Part shown: positions 13,321 through 21,712 of the stretch, in pieces
How positions within the stretch are numbered: position 1 is the first letter of the stretch
Layout of the letters: each line of letters starts with the position of its first letter
Origin: Actinomycetes bacterium
Lineage (GTDB): Bacteria; Actinomycetota; Actinomycetes; Mycobacteriales; Mycobacteriaceae
Assembly: GCA_021793835.1 (NCBI GenBank)
Contig: JAJYRZ010000005.1
Coordinates: 1-32,508, forward strand
DNA: 32,508 bases
Direction of reading: 5' to 3'
Translations under genes and position numbers: made by a program
Notes under the pieces: model-generated
Told to the model about the DNA's origin: nothing
What the model saw: only the letters and a program-made list of their open reading frames with translations
The model's database searches: none

Positions 13321-13586
13321 GCGGCATGCGACGCATCGACTGCGCACAGTGCGGGACCGGGGTGCTGGTCGCCAAATACAGTGCGCAGCACACCGGGGTG
13401 CAGTGGCTGTCCGACACCGCCGACTGCACCCTGGCCCGGGCGGGCGAGGTCCGCCCGCCGGGCCGGCTCGACGGGGCGGCCGGTTCGCTGTGTCCGGCCC
13501 TGTACGCGACCATCGACGCCGCCGCCCGCAGCGGTGAGCTGCCGATCACCCGGCGGGTCGAACCGGTGCCGGGCACGCTCGGCTGA
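13317..13586 (+). CDS. Small four-cysteine protein coupled to KshA
   Basis: An 89-residue protein I do not recognise. It has C-A-Q-C near the N-terminus (Cys9, Cys12), then Cys37 (TADCTLAR), Cys59 (GSLCPALY) and His25, a pattern compatible with a small zinc- or iron-sulfur-binding fold. Ferredoxin is not supported because the spacing differs from known cluster motifs. The GTG at 13317 overlaps the kshA stop (GTGA), giving translational coupling. An ATG at 13326 is the alternative start. Coupling to a Rieske oxygenase suggests a helper or electron-transfer role, as inference only. A very strong hairpin follows the stop. Confidence 0.7.
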   Translation: MSGMRRIDCAQCGTGVLVAKYSAQHTGVQWLSDTADCTLARAGEVRPPGRLDGAAGSLCPALYATIDAAARSGELPITRRVEPVPGTLG

Positions 13587-13599
13587 GGGTGCGGCGCGG

Positions 13600-13645
13600 C
13601 CGCGGCCGGCCCCGAGCGGTCATCGCCGTGCGGGGCCGGCCGCGG
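13600..13645. terminator. 14-bp perfect hairpin between convergent genes
   Basis: CCGCGGCCGGCCCC (13600-13613) pairs perfectly with GGGGCCGGCCGCGG (13632-13645) around an 18-nt loop. It fills the gap between the plus-strand four-cysteine gene and the minus-strand 78-codon gene and abuts the latter's stop. Probably a bidirectional terminator and boundary of the steroid island. Confidence 0.7.
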
Positions 13646-13882
13646 TCAGCGCGGGGCGATCATCCGGGCCGCATCGAGGAAGTCGGTCATCCATCGCGGT
13701 GGATCGCCGTTGCCGGCCATGTCGTCGAAGACCACGTCGATGTAGCCGACCCCCTCCTCTCGGTCGGCGAGCTCGGCGATCGGCCGGGCCGCGGCGACCA
13801 CCGTGGCCGGGGTGCTCAGGTCGAGCAGTCGGTCGCCGATCCGCAGGTCGCGGAACGGGACGAGGAACGGTTCGGGGGCCAT
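13646..13882 (-). CDS. Hypothetical 78-residue protein
   Basis: A small acidic protein that I cannot assign to a family. Visible features: PFRDLRIGDRLLDLSTPATVVAAARPIAELADREEGVGYIDVVFDDMAGNGDPPRWMTDFLDAARMIAPR, reported here in parts only as a single-domain soluble sequence with no signal peptide or membrane segment. An AAAGG sequence lies 12 nt before the ATG, and a TAGAGT hexamer in the 49-bp gap to the helicase could serve as its own -10 box. Codon use is typical of the region, and the frame ends exactly at the strong hairpin, so it is probably a real gene. Confidence 0.55.
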   Translation of the reverse strand: MAPEPFLVPFRDLRIGDRLLDLSTPATVVAAARPIAELADREEGVGYIDVVFDDMAGNGDPPRWMTDFLDAARMIAPR

Positions 13883-13931
13883 GTGAGGGACTGCCTTTCT
13901 GCTGCGAAGAAGCGACTCTAGCGCCGCCGGG

Positions 13932-16271
13932 TCAGCCGCGCCGCGGACCGGCGAGCGCGGCGGTGACCGCGCGCAGCAGGGTCAGCGCCCCGGCCTTGTC
14001 GAGCGGATCGTTGCCGTTGCCGCACTTGGGCGACTGCACGCACGACGGGCAGCCGGCCGGGCAGGTGCACGCCGCGATCGCCTCCGCGGTCGCGGCGAGC
14101 CAGTGCGAGATCTCCCGGTGTCCGCGTTCGGCGATGCCCGCCCCGCCCGGATGGCCGTCGTAGACGAACACCGACGGCAGCCCGGTGTCCGGATGCAGCG
14201 CGGTCGACACCCCGCCGATGTCGGCGCGGTCGCAGCTGGCGATCAGCGGCAGCAGGCCGATCGCGGCGTGCTCGGCGGCGTGCAGCGCCCCGGGCCGGTC
14301 GGCCTCGGCGATGCCGATCCGTTCGAGCAGCTCATCGGTCACGGTGTAGAGCACCGCGCGGGTGTCCAGATGGTGCGCGGGCATCTCCAGTTCGACGTGG
14401 TCGAGCACCTCGCCGCTGTGCGCGCGGCGCAGGTAGCCCACCACCTGGTGGCTGACCTGCACCGACACCTCGGAGACGGTGACCTCGGCGTAGCGGGCCT
14501 CGGTGTGCACGGCGGTGATGCGGATGTCGGTGATCTCGCGGGCGCTGGTGTTCCAGTCCGGGGTCTCGGCGTGGACCTCGGCGACCAGATCGTCCAGATC
14601 GAGCACGTCGACGACGAAGGACTCGCCGCGGTGCAGATACACCGCGCCCGGATGCAGGGTCGCCGGCGCCCGGCCCGAGTCGACGGTGCCGAGCAGCCGA
14701 CCGGTCTCCGGTTCGACGATCATCACCTGACCGCCGATACCGCCCCGTATGTCGACCTGGTGGTGCGGATCGCGCCCGGCGGCGATGAACCAGCCGCGCG
14801 GACGCCGGCGCAGCCACCCCTCGGCGGCGAGCTCGTCGAGCAGCTCCGCCGCCCCGAACTCTGCCGCCTCCTCCTCGGTGATCGGCGACTCGGCGGCCGC
14901 GCACACCAGGTGCGGGCCGAGCACATAGGGGTTGAGCGGATCGGTCACGGTCGCCTCGACCGGGGTGCCCAGCAGCGCCTCGGGATGGTGCACCAGATAG
15001 GTGTCGAGCGGATCGTCCCGGGCGATCAGCACCACCAGCGACCCCTCGCCGCGCCGGCCCGCCCGGCCGGCCTGCTGCCAGAACGAAGCGACCGAACCGG
15101 GATAACCCGTCACCACCACCGCGTCGAGCCCGGCCACGTCCACCCCGAGTTCGAGGGCGTTGGTGGTCGCCACCGCCAGCAGTTCACCCGAGGCCAGGGC
15201 CCGCTCCAGATCGCGGCGCTCCTCGGCCAGATAACCGGCCCGGTACGACCCGACCCGGGCCGGGAGCCGGTGATCGACCTCGGCCAGGTGCTCGGCGGTG
15301 CGCAGCGCCGTCACCTCCGCCCCGCGCCGGGACCGGACGAAGGTGAGCGTGCGGGCGCCCTCGACGACCAGGTCGGCGGTGATCCGGGCGGCCTCCGCGC
15401 CCGCCGAGCGGCGCACCGGGGCGCCGTTCTCCCCGGTGACGTGCTCGAGCAGCGGCGGCTCCCACAGCGCGACGGTGCGCGGGCCGTGCGGGGAACCGTC
15501 CTGGGTCACCGCGACCACCTCGTCGCCGATCAGCCGGGCCGCAGCCCCGGCCGGATCGGCGGTGGTCGCCGAGGCCAGCAGGAAGACCGGGTCGGCGCCG
15601 TAACGGCGGCACAACCGCCGCAGCCGCCGCAGCACCAGGGCCACGTTCGAACCGAACACCCCGCGGTAGACGTGGCATTCGTCGATCACCACGAACCGCA
15701 GCCGGCGCAGGAAACCCGCCCAGCGCCCGTGTCCGCCGAGCATCGCCAGATGCAGCATGTCCGGGTTGGTGAACACCCAGCGCGACCGGGACCGGACCTG
15801 ATCGCGCACCTCGGTGGGGGTGTCGCCGTCGAAGGGACCGGGCAGCACGGAGTCCAGCGCCGGGGTCTGCGCGCACAGCCCCGCCACCGCGCGCAACTGG
15901 TCGGCGCCGAGCGCCTTGGTCGGCGACAGATACAGCGCGGTCGGCCGCGGATCCTCCGCCAGGGCGGTGAGCACCGGGAGCTGATAGCCCAGCGACTTGC
16001 CCGAAGCCGTGCCGGTGGCGACCACGGTGTGCCGGCCCGCCCGGGCGTGCTCGGCGACCGCGACCTGGTGGGTCCACGGCCGGGTCACCCCGGCCTCGCG
16101 CCAGGCGGCCACCAGCTCCGGGTGCGCCCAGGCCGGCCAGTCGGTGTGGGCGGCGGTGCGCCCGGGCAGATCCGCGACGTGGGTGAGCGTGGCCGCCTCG
16201 CCCGCGGTGCCCGCACCGAGGCGGATGTGGCGCAGCAGTTCGCGGCCGTAGCTCAGCGGATCAGCGGACAC
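13932..16271 (-). CDS. MrfA-like DEAD/DEAH helicase with DUF1998 domain
   Basis: A 779-residue superfamily 2 helicase. RecA-like domain 1 has Walker A ATGTASGKS (85-93), the DECH box VIDECHVYRG and motif III LLASATT. Domain 2 has TNALELGVDVAGLDAVVVTGYPG and motif VI QQAGRAGRRG. A DUF1998 region (YVYDGHPGGAGIAERG) and a terminal cysteine cluster (CTCPAGCPSCVQSPKCGNGN) resemble the metal-binding module of Bacillus MrfA/YprA and mycobacterial SftH, 3'-to-5' DNA helicases tied to DNA repair. It corresponds to Rv3649. I chose the GTG at 16271 (VSADPLSYG...), preceded by GAAAGG. The longer frame to 16403 adds 44 residues of Arg/Pro-rich sequence and would overlap the opposite promoter. No MrfB exonuclease gene is adjacent. 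Confidence 0.87.
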   Translation of the reverse strand: MSADPLSYGRELLRHIRLGAGTAGEAATLTHVADLPGRTAAHTDWPAWAHPELVAAWREAGVTRPWTHQVAVAEHARAGRHTVVATGTASGKSLGYQLPVLTALAEDPRPTALYLSPTKALGADQLRAVAGLCAQTPALDSVLPGPFDGDTPTEVRDQVRSRSRWVFTNPDMLHLAMLGGHGRWAGFLRRLRFVVIDECHVYRGVFGSNVALVLRRLRRLCRRYGADPVFLLASATTADPAGAAARLIGDEVVAVTQDGSPHGPRTVALWEPPLLEHVTGENGAPVRRSAGAEAARITADLVVEGARTLTFVRSRRGAEVTALRTAEHLAEVDHRLPARVGSYRAGYLAEERRDLERALASGELLAVATTNALELGVDVAGLDAVVVTGYPGSVASFWQQAGRAGRRGEGSLVVLIARDDPLDTYLVHHPEALLGTPVEATVTDPLNPYVLGPHLVCAAAESPITEEEAAEFGAAELLDELAAEGWLRRRPRGWFIAAGRDPHHQVDIRGGIGGQVMIVEPETGRLLGTVDSGRAPATLHPGAVYLHRGESFVVDVLDLDDLVAEVHAETPDWNTSAREITDIRITAVHTEARYAEVTVSEVSVQVSHQVVGYLRRAHSGEVLDHVELEMPAHHLDTRAVLYTVTDELLERIGIAEADRPGALHAAEHAAIGLLPLIASCDRADIGGVSTALHPDTGLPSVFVYDGHPGGAGIAERGHREISHWLAATAEAIAACTCPAGCPSCVQSPKCGNGNDPLDKAGALTLLRAVTAALAGPRRG

Positions 16272-16393
16272 GTCGGCGACACCTTTCGGGGCGGGCGGAT
16301 GGGCGGACCCAGCGCGGTCCGCCTCGCACTGTAGGCGGCGGGGCGGACGGCGGACGTCGGGCGCGGCCGCCGGGACCTGTGTCCGGCGGCGGT

Positions 16394-16399
16394 TACGCT
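16394..16399 (+). promoter_or_regulatory. -10 box of a leaderless promoter
   Basis: TACGCT, extended to TTACGCT, ends 6 bp before the GTG at 16406. The transcript would begin at the start codon. No ribosome-binding site is seen. Confidence 0.45.
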
Positions 16400-16405
16400 G
16401 CACAG

Positions 16406-16990
16406 GTGACCCAGATGGCCTTCTTCGACGCCGCCAGCCAGCCGCCCACGGTGGCCGATCTGGCCGGGCTGCTGGCCGGGACCGGGCACGCGGTGCGCAG
16501 CGGGGACCGTGCCCGGCTGTCGGTGATCGTCGCCGATCGGTGGCGGGCCGCCGCGCTGGCCGAGGCGATGACCGCGGCCCTCGGCGCAGATGCGGACGCC
16601 GTGGAGGTCACCGATTCGGGTCGGGGCGGGCTGCTGGTGCGCACCGCACCGGCCGCGGCGCTGACCGGGCTGGCCGACAGGTTCGCCCGCGGTGCGGTCA
16701 AATCCGTGCCGTCCGGATGGACGCCCACGGCGCGGGCGCTGCGGGTGTGGACGATCGCGGCCGGACGCACTGATGCGGCCGGCTACGCGCTCGGGGTGGA
16801 TCCGCACGCCGCGCACATCCATCCGGCTCTGGCCGACGCGCTCGGCCGGGCCGGGCTGCCGGTGTCGGTGGTCGGGGTGCGCGCGGGCGGTCCGGCGCTG
16901 CGGATCCGCGGCCGGCGGCTGACCGCCCGGCTGCGCGCGGACGTCGGCGAGCCGCCTCCCGGCGGCACGGCCCACTGGCCCGCGGGGTGA
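16406..16990 (+). CDS. Conserved actinobacterial protein (Rv3647c-like)
   Basis: A 194-residue protein matching in position, just before topA, the uncharacterised Rv3647c family. It begins VTQMAFFDAASQPPTVADLAGLLAGTGHAV. A short alpha/beta pattern with RLSVIVADRWRAAALAEAMTAAL follows, then a basic C-terminus (RIRGRRLTARLRADVG). No signal peptide, membrane helix or catalytic motif is evident, and the function is unknown. The GTG at 16406 is chosen for its -10 box; ATG 16415 and GTG 16379 are in-frame alternatives. In M. tuberculosis a cspA gene lies between this family and the helicase; it is absent here. Confidence 0.7.
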   Translation: MTQMAFFDAASQPPTVADLAGLLAGTGHAVRSGDRARLSVIVADRWRAAALAEAMTAALGADADAVEVTDSGRGGLLVRTAPAAALTGLADRFARGAVKSVPSGWTPTARALRVWTIAAGRTDAAGYALGVDPHAAHIHPALADALGRAGLPVSVVGVRAGGPALRIRGRRLTARLRADVGEPPPGGTAHWPAG

Positions 16991-17139
16991 CCGCTGCCGG
17001 ACGTGCCCGAGGCCTCGGCGCGGCGCGCCGAAGCGGGGCGCGGCACCCCTGCGCGACGGGCCGAGCAGGACGGCGGTGGGCCGGGGCCTGCGCGCGGTGT
17101 GCCAGTCTGTGCTCGGGTCGGTGGCCGCGTGTGGTTCCG

Positions 17140-17145
17140 TATCCT
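17140..17145 (+). promoter_or_regulatory. Possible -10 box for topA
   Basis: TATCCT is the best TAnnnT hexamer in the 227-bp gap before topA and would give a 5' leader of about 65 nt. The -35 region is poor. The gap also has an odd-length palindrome, TCGGCGCG/CGCGCCGA (17015-17031), which may help end the preceding gene's transcript. Nothing else is evident there. Confidence 0.3.
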
Positions 17146-17217
17146 CGTCGATGAGCGGCGGGAGCGGACCGTGCCGCCGGGTGTCGGCGACGACGATGAA
17201 GGAAGGTGCGGGAGCAG

Positions 17218-20130
17218 GTGGCGAGCGCGAAGAAGGGTTCTCCGGGCGGGACCGGGCGGCGTCTGGTGATCGTCGAGTCCCCGGCCAAGGCCCGCACCAT
17301 CGGGTCGTACCTGGGCTCGGGGTACATCGTCGAATCCTCCCGCGGCCACATCCGTGACCTGCCGCGCGGCGCGGCGGACGTGCCGGCCAAGTACAAGGGC
17401 GAGAAGTGGGCCCGCCTGGGCGTGGACGTCGACAACGACTTCAACGCCCTGTACGTGGTCAGCCCCGACAAGAAGTCGACGGTCACCGAACTCAAGGGCC
17501 TGCTCAAAGAGTCCGACGAGCTCTACCTGGCCACAGATGGTGACCGCGAGGGCGAGGCGATCGCCTGGCATCTGCTCGAGGCGCTCAAGCCGAAGGTCCC
17601 GGTGCGCCGGATGGTCTTCCACGAGATCACCGAGTCGGCCATCCGCGAGGCGGTGGAGAACCCGCGCGAGCTGGACACCGATCTGGTGGACGCGCAGGAG
17701 ACCCGCCGCATCCTCGACCGGCTCTACGGCTACGAGGTCTCCCCGGTGCTGTGGAAGAAGGTCATGCCGAAGCTGTCGGCGGGCCGTGTGCAGTCGGTGG
17801 CCACCCGCATCATCGTCGAGCGTGAACGCGAGCGGATGGCCTTCCGCGCGGCCGAGTACTGGGACATCGCCGCGACCCTGGACGCCGGCGCCGACGAGAC
17901 CCCGCGCACCTTCGGTGCGAAGCTGGCGTCGGTGGACGGCAAGCGCGTGGCCACCGGCCGCGACTTCGGCCAGGACGGCAAACTCAACAAGAGCGCGGAC
18001 ACCGTCGCCCTGCTCGACTCGGCCCGGGCCAAGGCCCTGACCGAATCGCTGGCCGGACAGTCGCTCACGGTCGCCTCCGCCGAGGAGAAGCCGTACACCC
18101 GTCGGCCCTATGCGCCGTTCATGACCTCGACGCTGCAGCAGGAGGCCAGCCGCAAGCTGCGCTTCTCCGCCGAGCGCACCATGCGCATCGCCCAACGGCT
18201 GTACGAGAACGGCTACATCACCTACATGCGTACCGACTCCACGACCCTGTCCGGGTCGGCGATCCGGGCCGCGCGCGAACAGGCCGGACAGCTGTACGGG
18301 CCCGACCACGTCCACCCGAGCCCGCGGCAGTACGCCCGCAAGGTCAAGAACGCGCAGGAGGCGCACGAGGCGATCCGTCCGGCCGGCGACACCTTCCGCA
18401 CCCCGGGCCAGCTCGCCGGCGCCCTCGACGGCGACGAGTTCCGGCTCTACGAGCTGATCTGGCAGCGCACCGTGGCCTCGCAGATGGCCGACGCGCGCGG
18501 GGTCACGCTCAGCCTGCGCATCGCCGGCACCGCGACCTCGGGCGAGGAGTGCGTGTTCTCCGCCTCGGGCCGGACGATCACCTTCGCCGGGTTCCTCAAG
18601 GCCTACGTCGAGACGGTCGACGCCGAGACCGGCGGGATGGCCGACGACGCCGAACGCCGCCTGCCCTACCTGCGTGAAGGCCAGGGCGTGACCGCCACCG
18701 AGCTGTCCCCGGACGGGCACTCGACCACCCCGCCGGCCCGCTACACCGAGGCCAGCCTGGTCAAGCAGCTCGAGGACCTGGGCATCGGCCGGCCGTCGAC
18801 CTACGCCTCGATCATCAAGACGATCCAGGACCGCGGCTACGTCTACAAGAAGGGCTCGGCGCTGGTGCCGGCCTGGGTGGCGTTCGCGGTGATCGGTCTG
18901 CTCGAGGCGCACTTCGCCCGCCTGGTGGACTACGACTTCACCGCGCGGATGGAGGACGAGCTCGACCAGATCGCGCACGGCCAGGAGCGTCGCAACGACT
19001 GGCTCAGCCACTTCTACTTCGGCGACGAGTCCGCAGCCCCGGACACCCTGTTCGGTTCCGGCGGGCTCAAGACCCTGGTCGGGGTGAACCTGGAGGGCAT
19101 CGACGCCCGCGCCGTCAACTCGATCCGGGTGTTCGACGACGCCGAGGACCGTCCGGTCTACGTGCGGGTGGGCCGCTACGGGCCGTACCTGGAGCGCACG
19201 GTGACCGGCGACGACGGGGAACCGACCTCGCAGCGGGCGAACCTGACCGACTCGATCACCCCGGACGAGCTGACCCTGGAGGTGGCCGAGAAGCTCTTCG
19301 CCACCCCGCAGGAGGGCCGTCCGCTCGGGACGGACCCGAAGACCGGACACACCATCGTGGCGAAGGAGGGCCGCTTCGGCCCGTACGTCACCGAGGTGCT
19401 GCCCAAGCCGGAGGAGAAGGCCGAGGCCCCGGCCGACGGGGAGAAGCCCGCGGCGAAGAAGACGGCGAAGAAGACCGCCAAGAAGGCGGCCGGGCCGAAG
19501 CCGCGCACCGCCTCGCTGCTCAAGTCGATGGATCTGGCGACCATCGACATCGACGATGCGCTGCTGCTGCTCTCGCTGCCCCGGGTGGTCGGCGTCGACC
19601 CGGCCTCGGGCGAGGAGATCACCGCGCAGAACGGCCGCTACGGCCCGTACCTGAAGAAGGGCACCGATTCGCGCTCGCTGGCGACCGAGGACCAGATGTT
19701 CTCGATCACCCTCGAAGAGGCGCTCAAACTGTACGCCGAGCCCAAGCGTCGGGGCCGGGCGGCCGCGGCGCCGCCGCTGCGTGAGATGGGTGAGGACCCG
19801 GCCACCGGCAAGCCGATGCTGCTCAAGGACGGCCGGTTCGGCCCCTACGTCACCGACGGGGAGACCAACGCCAGCCTGCGCAAGGGCGACGAGGTGGCGA
19901 CGCTGACCCTGGACCGGGCGGCCGAGCTGCTCGCCGACCGGCGCGCCAAGGGCCCGGCGAAGAAGGCCGCGAAGAAGACGGCCAAGAAGACCACGAAGAA
20001 GGCCGCCGCCAAGAAGGCCACCGCGAAGAAGGCGACGGCGAAGAAGACCGCGGCCAAGAAGACGACCACCAAGAAGACCGCGGCCAAGAAGACCACCAAG
20101 AAGGCGACGGCGAAGAAGACCACCGAGTAG
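17218..20130 (+). CDS. topA: DNA topoisomerase I
   Basis: A 970-residue type IA topoisomerase that relaxes negative supercoils, very close to the M. tuberculosis enzyme. The TOPRIM domain starts RLVIVESPAKARTIGSYLG and includes LATDGDREGEA (the acidic Mg2+ triad). The nucleophile is Tyr336 in GYITYMRTDST. C-terminal D-domain repeats carry the GRYGPY or GRFGPY motif (for example in VRVGRYGPYLE, KEGRFGPYVT, QNGRYGPYLK and KDGRFGPYVT). There is no zinc finger, as in mycobacteria. The end is a Lys/Ala/Thr repeat that gives processivity and RNA polymerase contact in mycobacterial TopA. I chose GTG 17218, with GGAAGG and GGGAGCAG upstream; GTG 17206 is in frame. A second short KKTAKKTAKKA linker interrupts the D-domains. 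Confidence 0.97.
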   Translation: MASAKKGSPGGTGRRLVIVESPAKARTIGSYLGSGYIVESSRGHIRDLPRGAADVPAKYKGEKWARLGVDVDNDFNALYVVSPDKKSTVTELKGLLKESDELYLATDGDREGEAIAWHLLEALKPKVPVRRMVFHEITESAIREAVENPRELDTDLVDAQETRRILDRLYGYEVSPVLWKKVMPKLSAGRVQSVATRIIVERERERMAFRAAEYWDIAATLDAGADETPRTFGAKLASVDGKRVATGRDFGQDGKLNKSADTVALLDSARAKALTESLAGQSLTVASAEEKPYTRRPYAPFMTSTLQQEASRKLRFSAERTMRIAQRLYENGYITYMRTDSTTLSGSAIRAAREQAGQLYGPDHVHPSPRQYARKVKNAQEAHEAIRPAGDTFRTPGQLAGALDGDEFRLYELIWQRTVASQMADARGVTLSLRIAGTATSGEECVFSASGRTITFAGFLKAYVETVDAETGGMADDAERRLPYLREGQGVTATELSPDGHSTTPPARYTEASLVKQLEDLGIGRPSTYASIIKTIQDRGYVYKKGSALVPAWVAFAVIGLLEAHFARLVDYDFTARMEDELDQIAHGQERRNDWLSHFYFGDESAAPDTLFGSGGLKTLVGVNLEGIDARAVNSIRVFDDAEDRPVYVRVGRYGPYLERTVTGDDGEPTSQRANLTDSITPDELTLEVAEKLFATPQEGRPLGTDPKTGHTIVAKEGRFGPYVTEVLPKPEEKAEAPADGEKPAAKKTAKKTAKKAAGPKPRTASLLKSMDLATIDIDDALLLLSLPRVVGVDPASGEEITAQNGRYGPYLKKGTDSRSLATEDQMFSITLEEALKLYAEPKRRGRAAAAPPLREMGEDPATGKPMLLKDGRFGPYVTDGETNASLRKGDEVATLTLDRAAELLADRRAKGPAKKAAKKTAKKTTKKAAAKKATAKKATAKKTAAKKTTTKKTAAKKTTKKATAKKTTE
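19960..20127 (+). repeat. Lysine-repeat coding tract at the topA 3' end
   Basis: Imperfect repeats of AAGAAG followed by one or two Ala or Thr codons encode about 16 KK pairs (units such as KKTA, KKAT and KKTT). It is a low-complexity, slippage-prone tract and probably varies in length between strains. Confidence 0.8.
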
Positions 20131-20137
20131 CCCGCGA

Positions 20138-20162
20138 CCGGGGCCGGAGCAGCGTGCCCCGG
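20138..20162. terminator. Hairpin between convergent topA and cyclase genes
   Basis: CCGGGGC (20138-20144) pairs with GCCCCGG (20156-20162), 11-nt loop, in the 58-bp convergent gap. A second small stem, CCCG/CGGG, follows at about 20171-20183. Probably a shared terminator. Confidence 0.5.
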
Positions 20163-20188
20163 CGCGGCTTCCCGAAAAAGCGGGCCCG

Positions 20189-21682
20189 TCAGTCGACCGG
20201 ACGGGCGATCACGGTCTCTTCGAGCCGGCCGCGCAGGTGCACCGATTCGCCGATCCGCCAGCACCGCTGCTCGGCCCGGTCGGCGCAGCGCACCACCGCG
20301 GCCGCGGCGAGCACCCGGGCCGGGGCGGAATCCTTGGCCAGTTCGGTCAGCCGCGCCGCCTCGTTGACCGGGGTGCCGATCACCGTGTACTCGAAACGCT
20401 CGGACGAACCGACGTGCCCGGCGATCGCGGTGCCGGCCGAGACACCGATGCCGAAACCGGCCGGACCGACGATCGGACCGAGCCGCGCCGACAGGGTGCG
20501 CGCCGCAGCCAGGGCGGTGGTGCACGTGTCGTCCTTGGCGATCGGCGCGCCGAAGACCGCGAGCACCGCATCGCCCTGGAACTTGTTGACGAACCCGTCG
20601 TTGGTGTCGATCACCTCGATCACCGTCTCGAAGAACCGGTTGAGCAGACCCACCACCTCGGTCGGGGACTGCCGGTCGGCGAGCGTGGTCGATCCGACCA
20701 GGTCCACGAACAGCACCGCCACCTCGGTCTCGGTGCCGCCGAGGGAGATGCCGGTGTCCACCGCGCGCCGGGCCACGTCCTCGCCGACGTAGCGGCCGAA
20801 CATGTCCCGCAGGCGCTGACGTTCGGCCAGACCGGAGACCATCGCGTTGAAACCGGCCTGCAACCGGCCCAGCTCGGTGGTGTCGTAGACCTCGACGCGG
20901 GTGGACAGGTCCCCGTCCTCGACGTCGCGGGCAGCAGCCCGCAGCGCGTGCACCGGATCGCCCACCGCGCCCGAGGCCAGCCAGGTGGCCAGGCCGCCCG
21001 CGACCAGGGCGATCGCGGCCAGGGCGATCACCGCGCGCCGGACGTCGAACGGCTGCCCGGCCCCGTCGGCCAGGCCGATGTCGGCGGCCACCAGCAGCAC
21101 GCCGAGGATCGGCAGTGCGCTGCCCACCAGCCAGGCGGTGACGATGCGCACCCGCACGGTCGGGGTGACCACCTCGTCGAAGACGGTGCCGTCGATCACC
21201 GCCGCGGTGACCGGCCGCATGGTGCGCTCGGTGATGAAGTAGGTCAGCGCCGCGCCCGCGACCCCGCCGAGCACCATGCACATCACCGTGATGATGGCCA
21301 TCTGCACCGACTGGGCGACGGCCGCGGCGCAGGTCGCCACCAGCCCGGTCAGGGTCCACAGCAGACCGGCCAGCAGCGACTGGCGCAGCGGCAGCCGCAC
21401 CACCGCCGTGCGTACCGCGGACGTGCGCCGATCGGCGGTGCGGCGCAGCGGATACGTCGACAGCGCGGTGCCGACGAGGAACAGCGCACTGGCCGCGCAG
21501 ACCGTGATGATCGCGAAGACGAGCCCGCGGCGGGCCAGGTCCTGAACCTCAGGAGAGAGGGCGTAGCGCATCAGCAGATAGAGGAAGGCGGCGATGCCGG
21601 CGTTGGTCAGACACGGCCAGACCACCGCCGACAGCCATGCCGTCGACGCGCTGGTACGGCCGTCTCGATACATGGCTCTCAC
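20189..21682 (-). CDS. Membrane class III adenylate cyclase (second of tandem pair)
   Basis: A 497-residue Rv3645-type cyclase. About six N-terminal membrane helices (20-235) precede a HAMP domain (GDPVHALRAAARDVEDGDLS) and a class III catalytic domain. It converts ATP to cAMP. Predicted catalytic residues: metal Asp327 (LFVDLVGST) and Asp371 (GDAV), adenine-selecting Lys367 (NKFQGD) and Thr437 (VIGTPVN), transition-state Asn440 and Arg444. All six positions are filled, so it should be active, probably as a dimer. GTG 21682 is chosen because GGGGAGG lies 9 nt before it; ATG 21673 and TTG 21691 are alternatives. It follows the related cyclase by about 30 bp and is probably co-transcribed with it. 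Confidence 0.88.
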   Translation of the reverse strand: MRAMYRDGRTSASTAWLSAVVWPCLTNAGIAAFLYLLMRYALSPEVQDLARRGLVFAIITVCAASALFLVGTALSTYPLRRTADRRTSAVRTAVVRLPLRQSLLAGLLWTLTGLVATCAAAVAQSVQMAIITVMCMVLGGVAGAALTYFITERTMRPVTAAVIDGTVFDEVVTPTVRVRIVTAWLVGSALPILGVLLVAADIGLADGAGQPFDVRRAVIALAAIALVAGGLATWLASGAVGDPVHALRAAARDVEDGDLSTRVEVYDTTELGRLQAGFNAMVSGLAERQRLRDMFGRYVGEDVARRAVDTGISLGGTETEVAVLFVDLVGSTTLADRQSPTEVVGLLNRFFETVIEVIDTNDGFVNKFQGDAVLAVFGAPIAKDDTCTTALAAARTLSARLGPIVGPAGFGIGVSAGTAIAGHVGSSERFEYTVIGTPVNEAARLTELAKDSAPARVLAAAAVVRCADRAEQRCWRIGESVHLRGRLEETVIARPVD

Positions 21683-21712
21683 GGTAACCAACCTCCCCGG
21701 TCGGTCACCGGG

